From Azolla caroliniana (taxonomy: Eukaryota; Polypodiophyta): 64,000 nt of DNA. The DNA lies in NCBI GenBank assembly GCA_043228905.1, contig JBHGNT010000022.1, positions 1,922,001-1,986,000 of the forward strand. Reading direction: 5' to 3'. The notes beneath the pieces are model-generated. The model searched no databases and was not told where the DNA came from. It worked only from the letters and a program-made list of their open reading frames with translations. Shown here one piece after another: positions 34,601 to 46,032 of this stretch. A program made the position numbers and the translations under genes. Every line of letters begins with the position of its first letter. Position 1 is the first letter of the stretch.

Positions 34601-37600
34601 AGTAAAAGTAATGACCTTGATGGCATGCATTTTACAAAAGACTATTTTATGGAGTGGAAGTATGAGGAGGACAATTTGTTTGTAGATAGAGACATTATAG
34701 AAATTGTTTTAATGCCTCAATAAAAAGCTTAAGGTCATAATCTAGCATAATTCTTGAGACAAAGGAAGGCCAAGTGAGGCATTGTTTCTAGAAAAGGCCA
34801 TTGAGTAAAAGGGTAAAGACAAAATATATGTGAATACACCATTTGTCATTCAAGGTATGGCATGCTACTTCTATGCTCAGGGCCACGTGCATTTTGAGGC
34901 CTATTGAAAAACTCTTTGTGGATTTTTCCCTGAATAAAATGTACTCTTGTTCTATTCAACATCTGTAAGTACTACGTAAAGGTGTTTAACAGTGAACACC
35001 CTTATGTTGACCTTACATATTGCAATACATATTGATAAGTGACATTCACGAGGCTCCAAGACACAAAAACCAATATTGATAAGTTGCAAGTGTCTAGGTG
35101 GCTGAACACAAGGGAAATGACATAGTATCATAGGAGTAAGTAAAGTATGTTGCAAATATAGTGAAAATGACATTTAAACTATCGTTGAGAAAATATTTTA
35201 GTTTGAATGCGATTGTGCACACAAATGTAACCCTTTTATGGTGCAAAAGCTCACATGGATTACATATTAATACATGAAGATGGGCAAATTGGGTTATAAA
35301 GAGAACATACCATATGGATATTTCTTCGCTAGTCAAATATGTAAAGCAATGATATAGGATAACCTTTGATACTTTTGATATAAAGTCATAAGTTACATCT
35401 TTTTAAGAGTACTTTCAAGTACTTGGTTATTAGTAAACATTTTAGATAAAGTAGTGAATATGTTGTTAGTTGTGTATGCAGTCTAGTTCGAAGGTTTGTG
35501 GCGACTCTATAAATTCAAATGACATACTTTGGTAGACTCATATTTCCAAATCCATGAGGAAATACTACACAAGACACAAAAACGTTTCATTGCTTTTCTA
35601 CTTCAATTTGTGCCAAAAATATTGTTTCAAAGACCAATACTATTTTGTTTGAGTGTTTATGTAGAAATTTGGTTGTTTGTTGTAATTAATGAAAAACGGC
35701 ATGATGGTCGAAATTCACGATTAAAAACAGTTGAAGTCTAACAAGTTTTTCATTGATATATTATTTGAGATAGATGTTAATGGTTGATTTCCAATGATCA
35801 CACGTTATAGTGTCAATGGGTTTGTTTGAAACCCAAGTCTTGCACATTCCATGCATGTTTGCATGATTAGTGAAAAAAAAAATCAAACTTTGTTGTGTTT
35901 GCAAATGTGCTCGAGGGAACTTACAAAGCACAAACACAACTACAAAGCATAAATTTGTTTCTATAATCAAACAATATCATGTCATTTACTTAGACACAAC
36001 CTTGAGGTTGCAAAGCTCAAGGTTTATTATCATTATAACATACATGTTTCTATATTTGAATGATCAAGTTTAATAACTTAATCTCATAAATCTATAATGA
36101 TTTAGTAGTATGCCACATTTCATTGTAAAGGCGAAAATTTCTTAAAAGGTTATGCCAGTCAAAAACATTTTACATTGCAAGCAATACATAGTTGTAACTT
36201 GTATATGTATACATATCTTCATATGGATCTTCAGTTCTCCTTCATTTTAACTCAAAAGATTCATCTCTTAGCAAGTTGCAGGTAGTTAGTTTATAGATCA
36301 ACATGAACATTTAATTAGAAAATCCCTTGTCAAAGGATCATTGGCAATAGGAACGGTATGGGATTCGTACATAATATTAAGGTTTGAGGAAACCCATGGA
36401 TATATGTCCTAAAAAATATAATTCTTTTGTGTTTGTCCAATTAGAAATTAGTCATTATTTCAAACTCTCATTCACATTGGGAAGAAGAAGAGATGAACTT
36501 TTGTCCATTATTCAACTTCAAATTCCACCATTTGTGCCCAGGGGTCCATTGATAGAAAATAAAACTTGTTTTGATTCAAAAGTATTGATGTAGATGATAG
36601 AGAATAAGCCTTCTCCTAGAACGTGGATGAAAAATCATATGATTAGAGACATCTCCACCCGAAATTAATAGTTAATACAACTCACTTTTTGGTCATGTAG
36701 TGTGAAAGTAACATAACAACCAATTTGTGTTGGGTGGTTATTATAGGCCCAAGGGAAAACAAATTTGTTGATTCCACACAAAGCTTTTGGATATTAGTGG
36801 TTAAGAAAGTTGACCCCAATTTGCCATAAAGACTACAGCATCAGAGACTCGTATTCCATTTGCAATTTCAATGTCCATCCCACAATAATATTAACAAAAA
36901 ATAAACTATTCAAAGTTAGTAACACATCCTTAAACAAAATTTGCTTGGACACGTTTTATAGGGAGACTCGTATTCCATTTGCAATTTCAATGTCCATCCC
37001 ACAATAATATTTACAAAAAATAAACTATTCAAAGTTAGTAACACATCCTTAAACAGAATTTGCTTGGACACGTTTTATAGGATAAATTCATCCATGTTGA
37101 TACTCTAACGATTAGTGTTCACGAATCACCACCTACTATTGACTTCTATCAGTTTCTTTAATGTCAAAAGGAAGTTGATAATGTGACTAATAACTTTACA
37201 TGTAGGCATTAATGATTGACATTTTCTTGTAGTTTAAGGTTCTTGCATATGGATCATTCCTAAATTTGTATCATTCCAATTTTATAGATGTCCCCAAAGA
37301 GCGTGTTTGTTTCTCTCTCTAGTTGTCTTGATCCTTTCGATGGGCTTCAACTTGTCGTAGTGATTGTATTGATCTCACCCGTCCATTAATAATCTAACTA
37401 TCTAGTCATTTCTCTTTATTTGTGTGGCTGTCAATGTGTAAATTCAGACTTATCTTACTATCACTCCCACATGCATTCAAAACATATCACAATGGAGCAA
37501 ATAATGTAGGTGAAAATCATGAATATAAAAGAATGATGATGTGCACACATTTACATCCTCAGGAAACATGCACATGCATAATAGTTGGAGCATTACACCA

Positions 37601-39130
37601 CTTTCAAAGAATATGCAACCACCAAATTGTGTTCTCTACATGTTGAAAACAAACTTTTAAGTTCGTTCCTAAAAATATTTCCTTGAAAGGTTTTACGATA
37701 TACACAGTGTTTGTCCAAAACGTCACATTCTACTTTCATAGGGTTTGCCAAACTGTATCTTAAATATTCAACAATCTCCATTGAATAGTATATCTTTGTT
37801 AAATAATGTCTCTCAACACATAATATGGAGTTCAAAGAATAGGGGGGTTGTCTCTTCACATGCTATAATATCTTGTATATATAAACATGAATGAAACATT
37901 GTTGAAAAACATTGTTGTGAGGGCAAATTTGTTAGTTTTTTGTTTCCTAGTGGATGGACAAGAAATATTATGGAATAATTTCAATACCGTTTGATCTGAA
38001 CTAAAGCTACATCTCCGTAGGCGTTCTGAGTCAGTGAGTTGTGTTAGGTGGAGGAAAACCCATACTTATCCTATGTTTTTTTCGTTTAAAGGAAATTTAT
38101 AGTATTTTTTGCACCTCATGTCATTGTGCTAATTGCTACGCATTAACCACAAGTAAGATGACCTTGTGATGCAAGAAACATTACCTTGATTGTTGTTCTC
38201 ATAGATGAAGTCCGAAGATGCAAATCGTTTTGTTTGTGTGTGCAATGCAATGGTATGTAAACAATTAGTTCTATCTAAAAATGGTTTATGTCGAGGTAGT
38301 GTGAAATAACCTCAAGGGGTCACTTCAAATTTGGCAGACATCGTAAGAAACACTTGGTAAACTTGTTTTCGAGACACAAACTACCTTTCTTTTTTGTTTA
38401 CATTAACATCTAGACACAAAGACAACTTTGAGACATTACTTGCTAGACAAAGAGTTCCGAATTCCAAAGAGTGGCCCTGCCACTCAATCGTGTATATTTT
38501 TCGTTTGCCAATCCTAACCCGAACTTTCTGTTTCCGACATCGTGGTAGCATGTCAACAAATCGTATCAACAAAGGATAGATATTCATGCATTCGGTCCCA
38601 AATGTTTCTCTCATCTCTAACATCATAGTGGTGGCGTACAAGCAACTTGTTGGCAAAGTGTGTCCAAAGTTATTTGTTTTAGCATCACATGATTGCTCAT
38701 GCAACTAGTTCGGAGCCGTCAATCGACGATCGCCATAGCGTTTGTAGGTGAATGGACGGATAAAAGATGATTTTGTGGTAGTTGTTGTATTAAATGTGAA
38801 CCCAGAGTCAGAGAGCTACTTGGTATTCATATGATTTATAGGTCATACATTGGATTGACTCCTTACCCATTTGTGTGACAACTAATCATCATAATTTATT
38901 ATTATTATTATTAAATTATTATAGTAATTTAGAGCTGAATAAAGAAAAGAAAAAGAGATTGCATATGCTAGTTAGTTATAATTAGTATGAAAATTGTGAA
39001 GAGAGCTTGAATCTCTCCACATTTAGCTACTATACAAGAAAAACAAACAGACAAAACCTCCAGAGTAGTATATATCAGAGGGAAGGCATTTTTTTTTTCC
39101 TCCTTTATGGGGCCTTTCTTCTTACTCACA
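28615..39130. other. 10.5 kb AT-rich intergenic DNA, no gene seen
   Basis: Short frames only (under 110 codons), none with recognisable family features or paired splice signals. Structures noted: a diverged repeat pair at about 31146-31255 and 31417-31520 (shared ttgtgtagtgaaaag and catatt.ggatctcct words), a 119-bp tandem duplication at 36844-37081, and a (TTA)n run near 38897-38915. The first several hundred bases probably include the 3' UTR of the RHF2A-like gene. Ancient unrecognised transposons may be present. Confidence 0.45.
36844..37081. repeat. 119-bp tandem duplication
   Basis: gagactcgtattccatttgc at 36844 recurs at 36963. The units are almost identical to the end (ttggacacgttttatagg), differing at two or three bases. 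Confidence 0.9.
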
Positions 39131-39260
39131 AATCCATTTCAATTAGGGTTAGGGTTAGGGTTTATTGGGTTTTCTATTACATTTTCTTTTCTTTGTGGAC
39201 CTTTCTTCTTCTCACAAATCTAGTCAATTAGGGTTAGGGTTATTGGGTTTTCCTATTAGA
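39130..39260 (+). promoter_or_regulatory. duplicated telo-box block upstream of the CASP-like gene
   Basis: Two related segments (about 39110-39182 and 39203-39263) each contain cctttcttctt..tcacaaat, then (TTAGGG)2-3 and attgggttttc. Telo-boxes (AAACCCTA or its complement) are known plant promoter elements bound by Myb-like TRB/telobox proteins. The block ends 200 bp before the start codon at 39464. Promoter function is inferred from position; an interstitial telomere scar is the alternative. Confidence 0.45.
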
Positions 39261-39463
39261 TTTGTTGTCTCCCCTCCTCCACCCACAACCACCTTTTTGA
39301 TCAAATTCTTTCTTTATAGTGAAAGGGAGGCCTTTCTTAATTAAATTATAATGTTATCACCTTACACACAGCCATAGTGAATCTTGTCAAGAGATTCCAT
39401 CTCATATAATTGTATTTTTACATTATCTCCTTTCTCCCTCTTCTCCTCTTTCTGTGCCCTAAC

Positions 39464-40979
39464 ATGGGTTCTGCTTCAATTAGCAACCTTGGGGGGGGCA
39501 CTCCGGGCGGCACCACCACGAACGAGCGTGAGGAGCACCGGGATGCTGCCACCGCTTCGGATCTTGGGAAAATAGTCCCGGCTTCGCCTCCCGGCCCCTC
39601 TACAAAGGCATCTTCCACATCCTTGCAAATCGGGATCCCGCCCGCCTCCCCCTCCGCTGCCTCGGGAAAGAGTACCGCCAAAGCGTTGTACGTAGGCGAC
39701 GATTATAATGCCTACGGGATCGGGATGGGGCTAGGCCGCGCCCGGATGGCCGACATGTCATTACGGTCCGCCACCGTGGCCTTCTTGGCCGTGTCGCTCG
39801 GTGCTATGCTCACCAGCACCCAGCACTCGCTCGTGCATGTCATCGGCCTCTCGTTCGCCATCTCGATGAAATGGGACCGAACCCTACCCTTCCGGTGAGT
39901 GATTGCGGGGCTTCCGGAACTTTCCGGGTTTCGATCTTCTTCCCCATATGTGGCTTCCGGAACTTTCCGGGTTTCCATCTTCTTCCCCATATGTGGCTTC
40001 CGGAACTTTCCGGATTTTGATCTTCTTCCCCATGTGTGGCTTCCGGAACTTTCCGGGTTCCGATCCTCTTCCCCATGTGTGTCCGCCACTCTTTTTTTGC
40101 ATGAAATTTTTTCCCCAACAGATTTTTCTCTCACATAACAAGCAATTCTCCCTCCTCCTAATCCTTCCATTTAAAAAAAAGCTCCCCTAGCGATGGAAAA
40201 TTCACCTTTTTGTGTTTGTTTTTTGCCCTTCCAAATTTAGGTATCTTGTAGTGGTGGATGTGCTCATCGGTGCGTATGCGTTTCTCCAATTCGTATACCA
40301 ATCGATCATGTTCGCCAAGAAATCCCGGCCGAATCGGAGACACATGTGGGCGCAACTAGTGGCCGACCAGGTGATATTCCTTGTCCAAATCCCGGACTAG
40401 ACAGACTTCTCGACGAGAAGCACACACTAAAAAGTCATATAATCTATATATAACCTAGGTGGAAGATTCCGAGATATTTCTCGCAAATTCAGGCGAAAGT
40501 TTTGAATGATCTCTCAAGACTCTAGTCTATATGTACACTTGTGGATGGTTCCGGATATAATCCTCGCAAAGTCATAGGAAAGTTTTTAATGATCTCTCGG
40601 CGCAATACTAGACTTTAGTTCTTTTAAGATTCGTAGGCTTCCTTGTATGGATCGAGTTAAATTACCCCCAAGCAAACACGTTTAGGGCTTAGGGCGCGAT
40701 GATTTTTCAAATCGACATATTACCATTTTTATGCCTTTTTTGTAGGTTTGTGTATATCTAGTTCTAGCTGGGGCGGCAGGCGCAGCTGGTGCGGCACGTA
40801 TGAACAAGGCTGGCTTCCATAGTCTCGGGCTCGAGAACTTGAACATTCCGACTGTTTGTAGCGTGCTTGACAAGTTTTGTGGCCGAGCGACCATCGCCAT
40901 AATCTTTACGTTCCTTGCTGCCTTCACTATGAGTGTATGTACAGCCCTGGACTTGTACGTGCTAGCATTGACATATTAA
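39464..40979 (+). CDS. CASP-like (DUF588/MARVEL-type) four-helix membrane protein, three exons
   Basis: Exons 39464-39894, 40241-40370 and 40746-40979 have GT-AG borders and join to 264 residues. The N-terminal 95 residues are Ser/Thr/Pro/Ala/Gly-rich and cytoplasmic-looking, longer than in most CASP-like proteins. Four hydrophobic helices follow at about 101-120, 145-168, 187-208 and 236-261. The conserved basic residue at the start of helix 1 (R101 in LRSATVAFL) and the acidic residue before helix 3 (D186 in VADQVCVYLVLA) are the family's hallmark pair. The end, FLAAFTMSVCTALDLYVLAL, is typical. CASPs scaffold Casparian-strip membrane domains; CASP-like proteins are broader plasma-membrane scaffolds, and this one's exact role cannot be told. 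Exon GC content is much higher than in the flanks. Confidence 0.88.
39909..40080. repeat. 43-bp minisatellite, four copies, in intron 1 of the CASP-like gene
   Basis: ggcttccggaactttccgg begins at 39909, 39952, 39995 and 40038, each unit ending ttccccat.tgt. Copies differ at a few bases. It starts 14 bp after the exon 1 donor. Because 43 is not a multiple of three, the minus-strand peptide repeat (GKFRKPHMGKK-like) appears in all three frames, which marks those ORFs as artefacts. Confidence 0.9.
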
Positions 40980-43502
40980 ATGTGTGCCCATTCTATCTAA
41001 ACTTGTGTAATTATAATGGATTTGGAATTAGGATTAAAAATCCCCTCTAGGAGTTTGAGCTTTGTAATAAGAATGAAATTATCTTTGATGAGATCCCGCC
41101 CGATTGGTTTGGATCACAGGAATGTGGATACAAAATCCTTGTATTTGGTTTAGCTTAGGTTCAATTCCTTGTATTTAGCTTGTGGGCTCGGCCGTTTCTG
41201 TCGTCATTTTAAGTACTAACTTTCTCCATGCAATGTAATTAATTAACTCATTTCTACACACTTGTCACTCAATAAAGTTGGTGGATGTGAAGCATTAATT
41301 TTGTTGAAGGCATGTTGAAGTGTGCAAAGTCTATTGATGAAAATCAATAGCAAGGGAGATTTGCATAATTTGTTATTGAATAATTCTGGTTCTTCCCGAG
41401 TTTGGATGACTCGGCTTGGACAATATTAATCATTGTGTGCTCGTAAAGAGTGTAAACAAAACAATTGAAAGCTCTTTAGACACTTGAGTTACATAATTGC
41501 TTATTGAATAAATTTGTTCTTCCTAATTTGAACCATCGTTTAGGGACATTATTCAACAATTGAAAACTAGTGAACACTTTGGGTGTCATCCTAATTATAT
41601 CTTAGAAATCATTGGATTTAGGAATTAGGAAGGCCAAGATCACATCATAGGAATTCGAAGAAGACATATGTCTACACCTAGAAACGTTGGAAAATTTGTG
41701 AAATGCTCTTCAATTTTTGTTTTATTTGTGGGTGGGGGAAAGCAATAAATGCTTGAATTACATATACAAATAAGAAAAGGCGAGCAAAAAGGTATTACAA
41801 TTGACCATATAATTTATTCAACTAACTTGGACAAATTCTGAAATAAGTTATTAAGATAGTTGGGGAATGGCTTCTTAAGGTATAAAGATTTTTGGGGATT
41901 GGGTTAAGGTATAAAGATGTTTGGGGGATTAATGAGAAGTCATCGCTCAGGTAATAAAGCAACATTCAAGGCTACTTTTTAGTTTTTATCTACAAGCTTT
42001 TACTGATGCATGACCACATCAAATTCATGATGGAGTCATCTACACCATTATATACACTATGCTAAATTTAACCAACCATAACATAAAATGCACAAGTGTT
42101 CTTTAGACCATCCGGTACCCATCAGACACACAAGGTAAGTAAGGTATTCACTTTGAGGAATATGAAGACGCTTTTACTAACCTTTACCCATCGGACACAC
42201 AAGAGAATCCTTTAGCATCACATCCCCTAGCCAACTTTTACCATCCTAATATTTAGAGTATTCCTTCAAACCATCAATGCAAGCCTCTAAGAAGCACTAA
42301 ATGCACACATAGAGTCCTTTTGAGAATCACAAGCTCCAACAAACTTTAATGTTACCCCATGAAACTTGTGAGGGAGACCTTCAGATCATTATATGCCCCC
42401 CTACAAGCTTCTACCAAGCACTTGCATATAACTCAACCATTACCACATGAGATACAAGGGGTAAAGAGTCACTATTTAATCTTTTTATTTCTTGCACAAT
42501 AACTTACTACAAAACTGTATTGAAATAATATGATGGTCCATTGCAGTTATATTGACAAGTATGCATTAAAATAGACATGTGCAAACACTTCCACCTTGCA
42601 TGTAACAAATCACGAACTAGCAAGTTTCATTTTGTCGCAATCATATTTGAAAGGACAACCACCCGCCATTTCCCAATGGTTGATCATTTGCATGGGAAAA
42701 TGATATGCTATAGCTGATCTTTGTATTATTTAGCCTTGTAGGAATCACTAATATATCATATATAAACTTTCAATTACACAATTGGCTTTACCACTCTAAA
42801 GATCACAAGGGGTATGATTGTTTATTGAATGGTTCCATTTATTTCATAGAGTCAGAGCTATTAGCAAATGAGATTGGATGAGTACGAAGCACAATGCGAG
42901 GTGGATCCATTGACCATCGTACATTGAGGATCACGTGGAAGTTATTGTAGAGTTTTCTTAGAGATAATGCATCCAAATAAGGAGAGGATGTAAGATATGT
43001 AAGGGCTAGTAGCAAGTTGCAACCATCATAAAACTCTACAAGGATAATATGTCGTTGCAACGATTGCCATATGGATGGGAGAATCCCTCCGTTTTCCTTT
43101 TCAAATGCATAAATAACAATTAGACTTCTAAGTTAGGCAATTAAGATATTTATACATGTCGCCATTAGAACTTTCAATTAACAAAACTCATACCGTATGG
43201 TTTATATATGTTTAATCTTACTTTTCTTGAGATTAGGAGCATCATTTATCCAAGCATATTTTAGGAGTAAATTTCGTAGCTTATAAGCCTATTTGGGTAA
43301 TTCTTGGTTTTACAAACCATTTTATGTAGTTTTACATATAGAAAGGTGTCATATCAAGAGAATAATAGCACAATGATTACAAAAGGGCTTATTTAATTGA
43401 TGTGAAATTGAGTGAGGAGAGTTCCTAAACTTGAATACATGTCATGGTTTAGATTGTTTACATATATGTAGTGAAGCTCGAATAATTCACTTTCATTTAT
43501 TA
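40980..43502. other. 2.5 kb AT-rich intergenic DNA, no gene seen
   Basis: Downstream of the CASP-like gene there is no ORF above about 75 codons with recognisable features. A short repeated motif ('ggtataaagat.tttggggatt', 41879-41930) and degenerate repeats of 'acataattgcttattgaat' (41364-41520) were the only structures seen. Confidence 0.45.
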
Positions 43503-43507
43503 AACTC
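43503..43507. repeat. target-site duplication AACTC, left
   Basis: AACTC directly precedes the LTR at 43508 and recurs at 48769-48773 after the other LTR. Confidence 0.85.
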
Positions 43508-43956
43508 TGTAAAGAATTACGTGCGGAAGCTTGTAGATGAAACCGGCTTCACCGGATAGCAACAGAGAATATGCACATGTTTAATGGAAAGCGTAGACAC
43601 ACAAAGAGAGTACACGGGAGAGACAGAGAGAGCAGAACAGTAAACTCAATTCAAAATAATAATACTCTGTACATACAATGTGCTTAGAGAGCACTTTTAT
43701 GCAAGTTCTTAAAAGGACTAACAGAAGTACTAACATGTACTTCAATGCTCATACGAGTGACTGACACTAACTCCAAGAAATATGCCTACGTACTTGGCTA
43801 GGACCGTAGACCTCCAAGGGCCTACTGGTTACAATCCGAATCGGCTCTTGGTTCCGGGTACCGATCCCGATACCTATTGGATTCTCCGTTCCGGATACAG
43901 ATCCGGCTCCGGCTTATTTAGCCGATCCAGATCCGGTTGAGCTTGTCCGCTGAACA
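43508..43956 (-). repeat. 3' LTR of the minus-strand copia copy
   Basis: It runs from TGTAAAGAATTACG at 43508 to the complement of TGTTCAGCGGAC at 43956, next to a purine tract on the minus strand (gagcttgatggggag). It shares with element A LTRs the CTCTCTGTCTCTCCC and AAAAGTGCTCTCTAAGCAC blocks. Confidence 0.8.
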
Positions 43957-43974
43957 CTCCCCATCAAGCTCAAA

Positions 43975-44600
43975 TTAAGGTCGGATTGTGGTGTCCATGT
44001 CTGCTGGTCCTTTCCTCCGGCTCCTTTTGGCATCTTCCCGCCTTGTTTGTGCTCCTTGACTCGTTTGGTCTTGTGCACCTCGACCTTCTCGGTTGGCTTG
44101 TCTGCTCAACAAGCCCATTTGAGCTCCTTTGCTGCTTTGACTTTGGCGCTTCTTGACTAGTCGGTTCCTTTGTGTCAACGTAGATTTCCATTGCCTTCTA
44201 GTCCATTTGGCCTTATGTTGATCCGGCTCCTCCAAATCAGACACCTCTTTCGAATTGGGTGCCTCCGATTCATTCCAGCTCTTGTCTGAGTTGGTTGTCT
44301 CCAACTCGTCCTCAGTCTTTAGGCCCTTCACAAGATTGAACCACGTCCGAGTCTTGGCCTTCTTCTTCCGGGCGGCTCTATCCTTCTTGACAATGCCGCC
44401 GTCGCCGCTTGTTCCGATTTGTTCGGATGTGCCGACTACTTCAGTTGACTCGGATCCCTTTTTCTTCTTGTCTCCCCCTATTTCGGTTTCCTTCTCTCCT
44501 GTTGCTTGTTCGGTGCCTTTGCCTGTTTTCCTAGTTTCCGTTTTGGTTCTTCCCGTATCAATACCGGTTCTCCCCCTCAAGTGCGGCATGTCGAGATGCT
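43975..44600 (-). pseudogene. charged C-terminal extension after RNase H (minus copy)
   Basis: The open frame 44799-43975 runs from RNase H (LAKYLVFHARTKRIEVHYHF) without a stop through HLDMPHLRGR into some 200 residues rich in Lys, Arg, Glu, Thr and Ser (GEKETEIGGDKKKKGSES, EDELETTNSDKS, DQHKAKWTRRQ). It stays open although the rest of this pol is riddled with frameshifts, and it matches the extension in element A at several short blocks. No known domain is seen. Confidence 0.6.
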
Positions 44601-45090
44601 GTAGCCCAAGCATCTCCGAAAAATACTTGTCGGTCCCAAGTACCTTGGTGAAGATGTTGGCAACTTGTTGATCCATCAGAACATACCGAAGTTCGACTTC
44701 ACCGCTGAGGACTCGCTCGCGCACAAAGTGATAATGCACTTCTATACGCTTTGTCCGAGCATGGAACACAAGATATTTGGCAAGATTCATACTGCTCATG
44801 TTGTCGCAGTAGATCGGGATCGGAGTCGGTACTTTGATTTAGAGGTCTTGCAGTAGCCGCTGAACCCAGATGGCTTCACAGGTGGCAATGGTAGTGGCCC
44901 GATACTCAACCTCAGTGCTCGATAGTGCCACTATCGGCTGCTTTTTGTTGCTCCACGCAATAGCCATGCTACCAAGAGAGAACATAAATCCGGAAGTTGA
45001 TTGACGATCCAATGCATCACCGACCCAATCGGCATCTATATATCTGATTAGCTTTTCAGTTATATACCCTGTCGGTATAACAGTCCTCGG
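44600..45090 (-). pseudogene. copia RNase H (minus copy)
   Basis: Minus-strand translation shows the core (SFSLGSMAIAWSNKKQ-like at about 44990-44930, then TEVEYRATTIATCEAIW) and MSSMNLAKYLVFHARTK plus VHYHFVRERVLSGEVEL. A frameshift lies near 44830-44800. The third conserved Asp region (YCDNMSSM) is recognisable. Confidence 0.7.
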
Positions 45091-45119
45091 TCCTTAGTGC
45101 TTCTAACATACCTCAGTAT

Positions 45120-45545
45120 TCGGTGCGCGCACTAAAGGTGCTCCACGATCGGCTTATGCATAAACTGAATGATCACCCTGACTAGATAGCTGATGTCGGG
45201 CCAAGTGATAGTTATATAGATGAGGCTTTCGACAATTTGTCGAAACCATTTCTCGTTACAAGCCGGTCCGAAGTTGGGACGAAGCTTCAAGTTCTCGTCC
45301 AGGGGTGTGGAGACTAGTCTGCAATCGGTCATGCAGAACTTGAACAACATATTCAAAACGTAATGTCTCTAGGACAACAATATGCCATCGGGGGTATGGA
45401 ACACTTTGATCCCGAGGAAGTAATGAAGGTCCCCCAGGTCCTTCATTTCGAATGCGTCTGACAGTTGGGACTTCACTCGGTTGATTTCAGCAAGTCTGGG
45501 TCCGGTGATGACTAGATCATCCACGTATAGTGATGCGCTATGTAC
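45120..45545 (-). pseudogene. copia RT, 3' half only (minus copy)
   Basis: From about 45535 leftward the frame reads YTWMI / YVDDLVI-like, then MKDLGDLHYFLGIKV, RHYVLNMLFKFCMTDC, STPLDENLKLRPNF and YITITWPDISYLV. The GCKWVYK, ETFAPVAK and LYGLKQ blocks present in element A are absent, so about 600 bp is deleted at a HHY|YVDD junction. Confidence 0.75.
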
Positions 45546-45585
45546 TCATTATAACCGTACTATTTTACGGGGTTCTTCTGGTGGC

Positions 45586-46032
45586 TCAATCGACGTAACT
45601 TCTCTTAGCCAATTTCAAGGCCCTCTTGGCTGGGTCGGACTTCGTCTCCAAAGGTTTGTCTTCATGCTTTCCGGAGTCAAACTCGCTCCGATTTGACTCT
45701 TCTCTGCTGGTGTCGTACTCTAGCATCTTCTTCTTCCCCTTCTCTTTATGTGTGAACCGTCTCCTCAGTTCCTTGTGCGGGGAAAGCACGATCGAGTCTC
45801 CACTATTCACAAGCTCTTCATCTGATTGGTCGTTCTGACTCAGTCGCTCATTCGGCCCACTTAGCCGGAATGAGATTGGACTCTCATCTAGAGTATCGAA
45901 TCCTTCTTCATCTTCTACTCGGATCATTTCGGGCTCACTGGCCTCATCTTCCGGAATCAGGTTGGAGTTAGAGGTCGGAGTCAGTAAGGAGTACCATGAT
46001 GCCAACTCGTCAAATTCGACATCTCGGCTCAC
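45586..46032 (-). pseudogene. copia acidic linker (minus copy)
   Basis: 148 open codons, Asp/Glu/Ser-rich, ending in a Lys-rich patch (FTHKEKGKKKMLEYDT). They align with 15346-15784 in element A. This is the fast-evolving spacer between integrase and RT. Confidence 0.65.

Noticed and set aside
28615-39100. Numerous 60-107-codon ORFs such as 38704-38381
   Set aside because: No homology recognised, AT-rich, lengths expected by chance, no splice-consistent neighbours.
39140-39240. Interstitial telomere as evidence of chromosome fusion
   Set aside because: Only two to three TTAGGG units per block; too short, and position upstream of a gene favours telo-box elements.
39712-40170. Three overlapping minus-strand ORFs with GKFRKPHM repeats
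   Set aside because: They are antisense to the CASP-like intron and arise from the 43-bp minisatellite in all frames.
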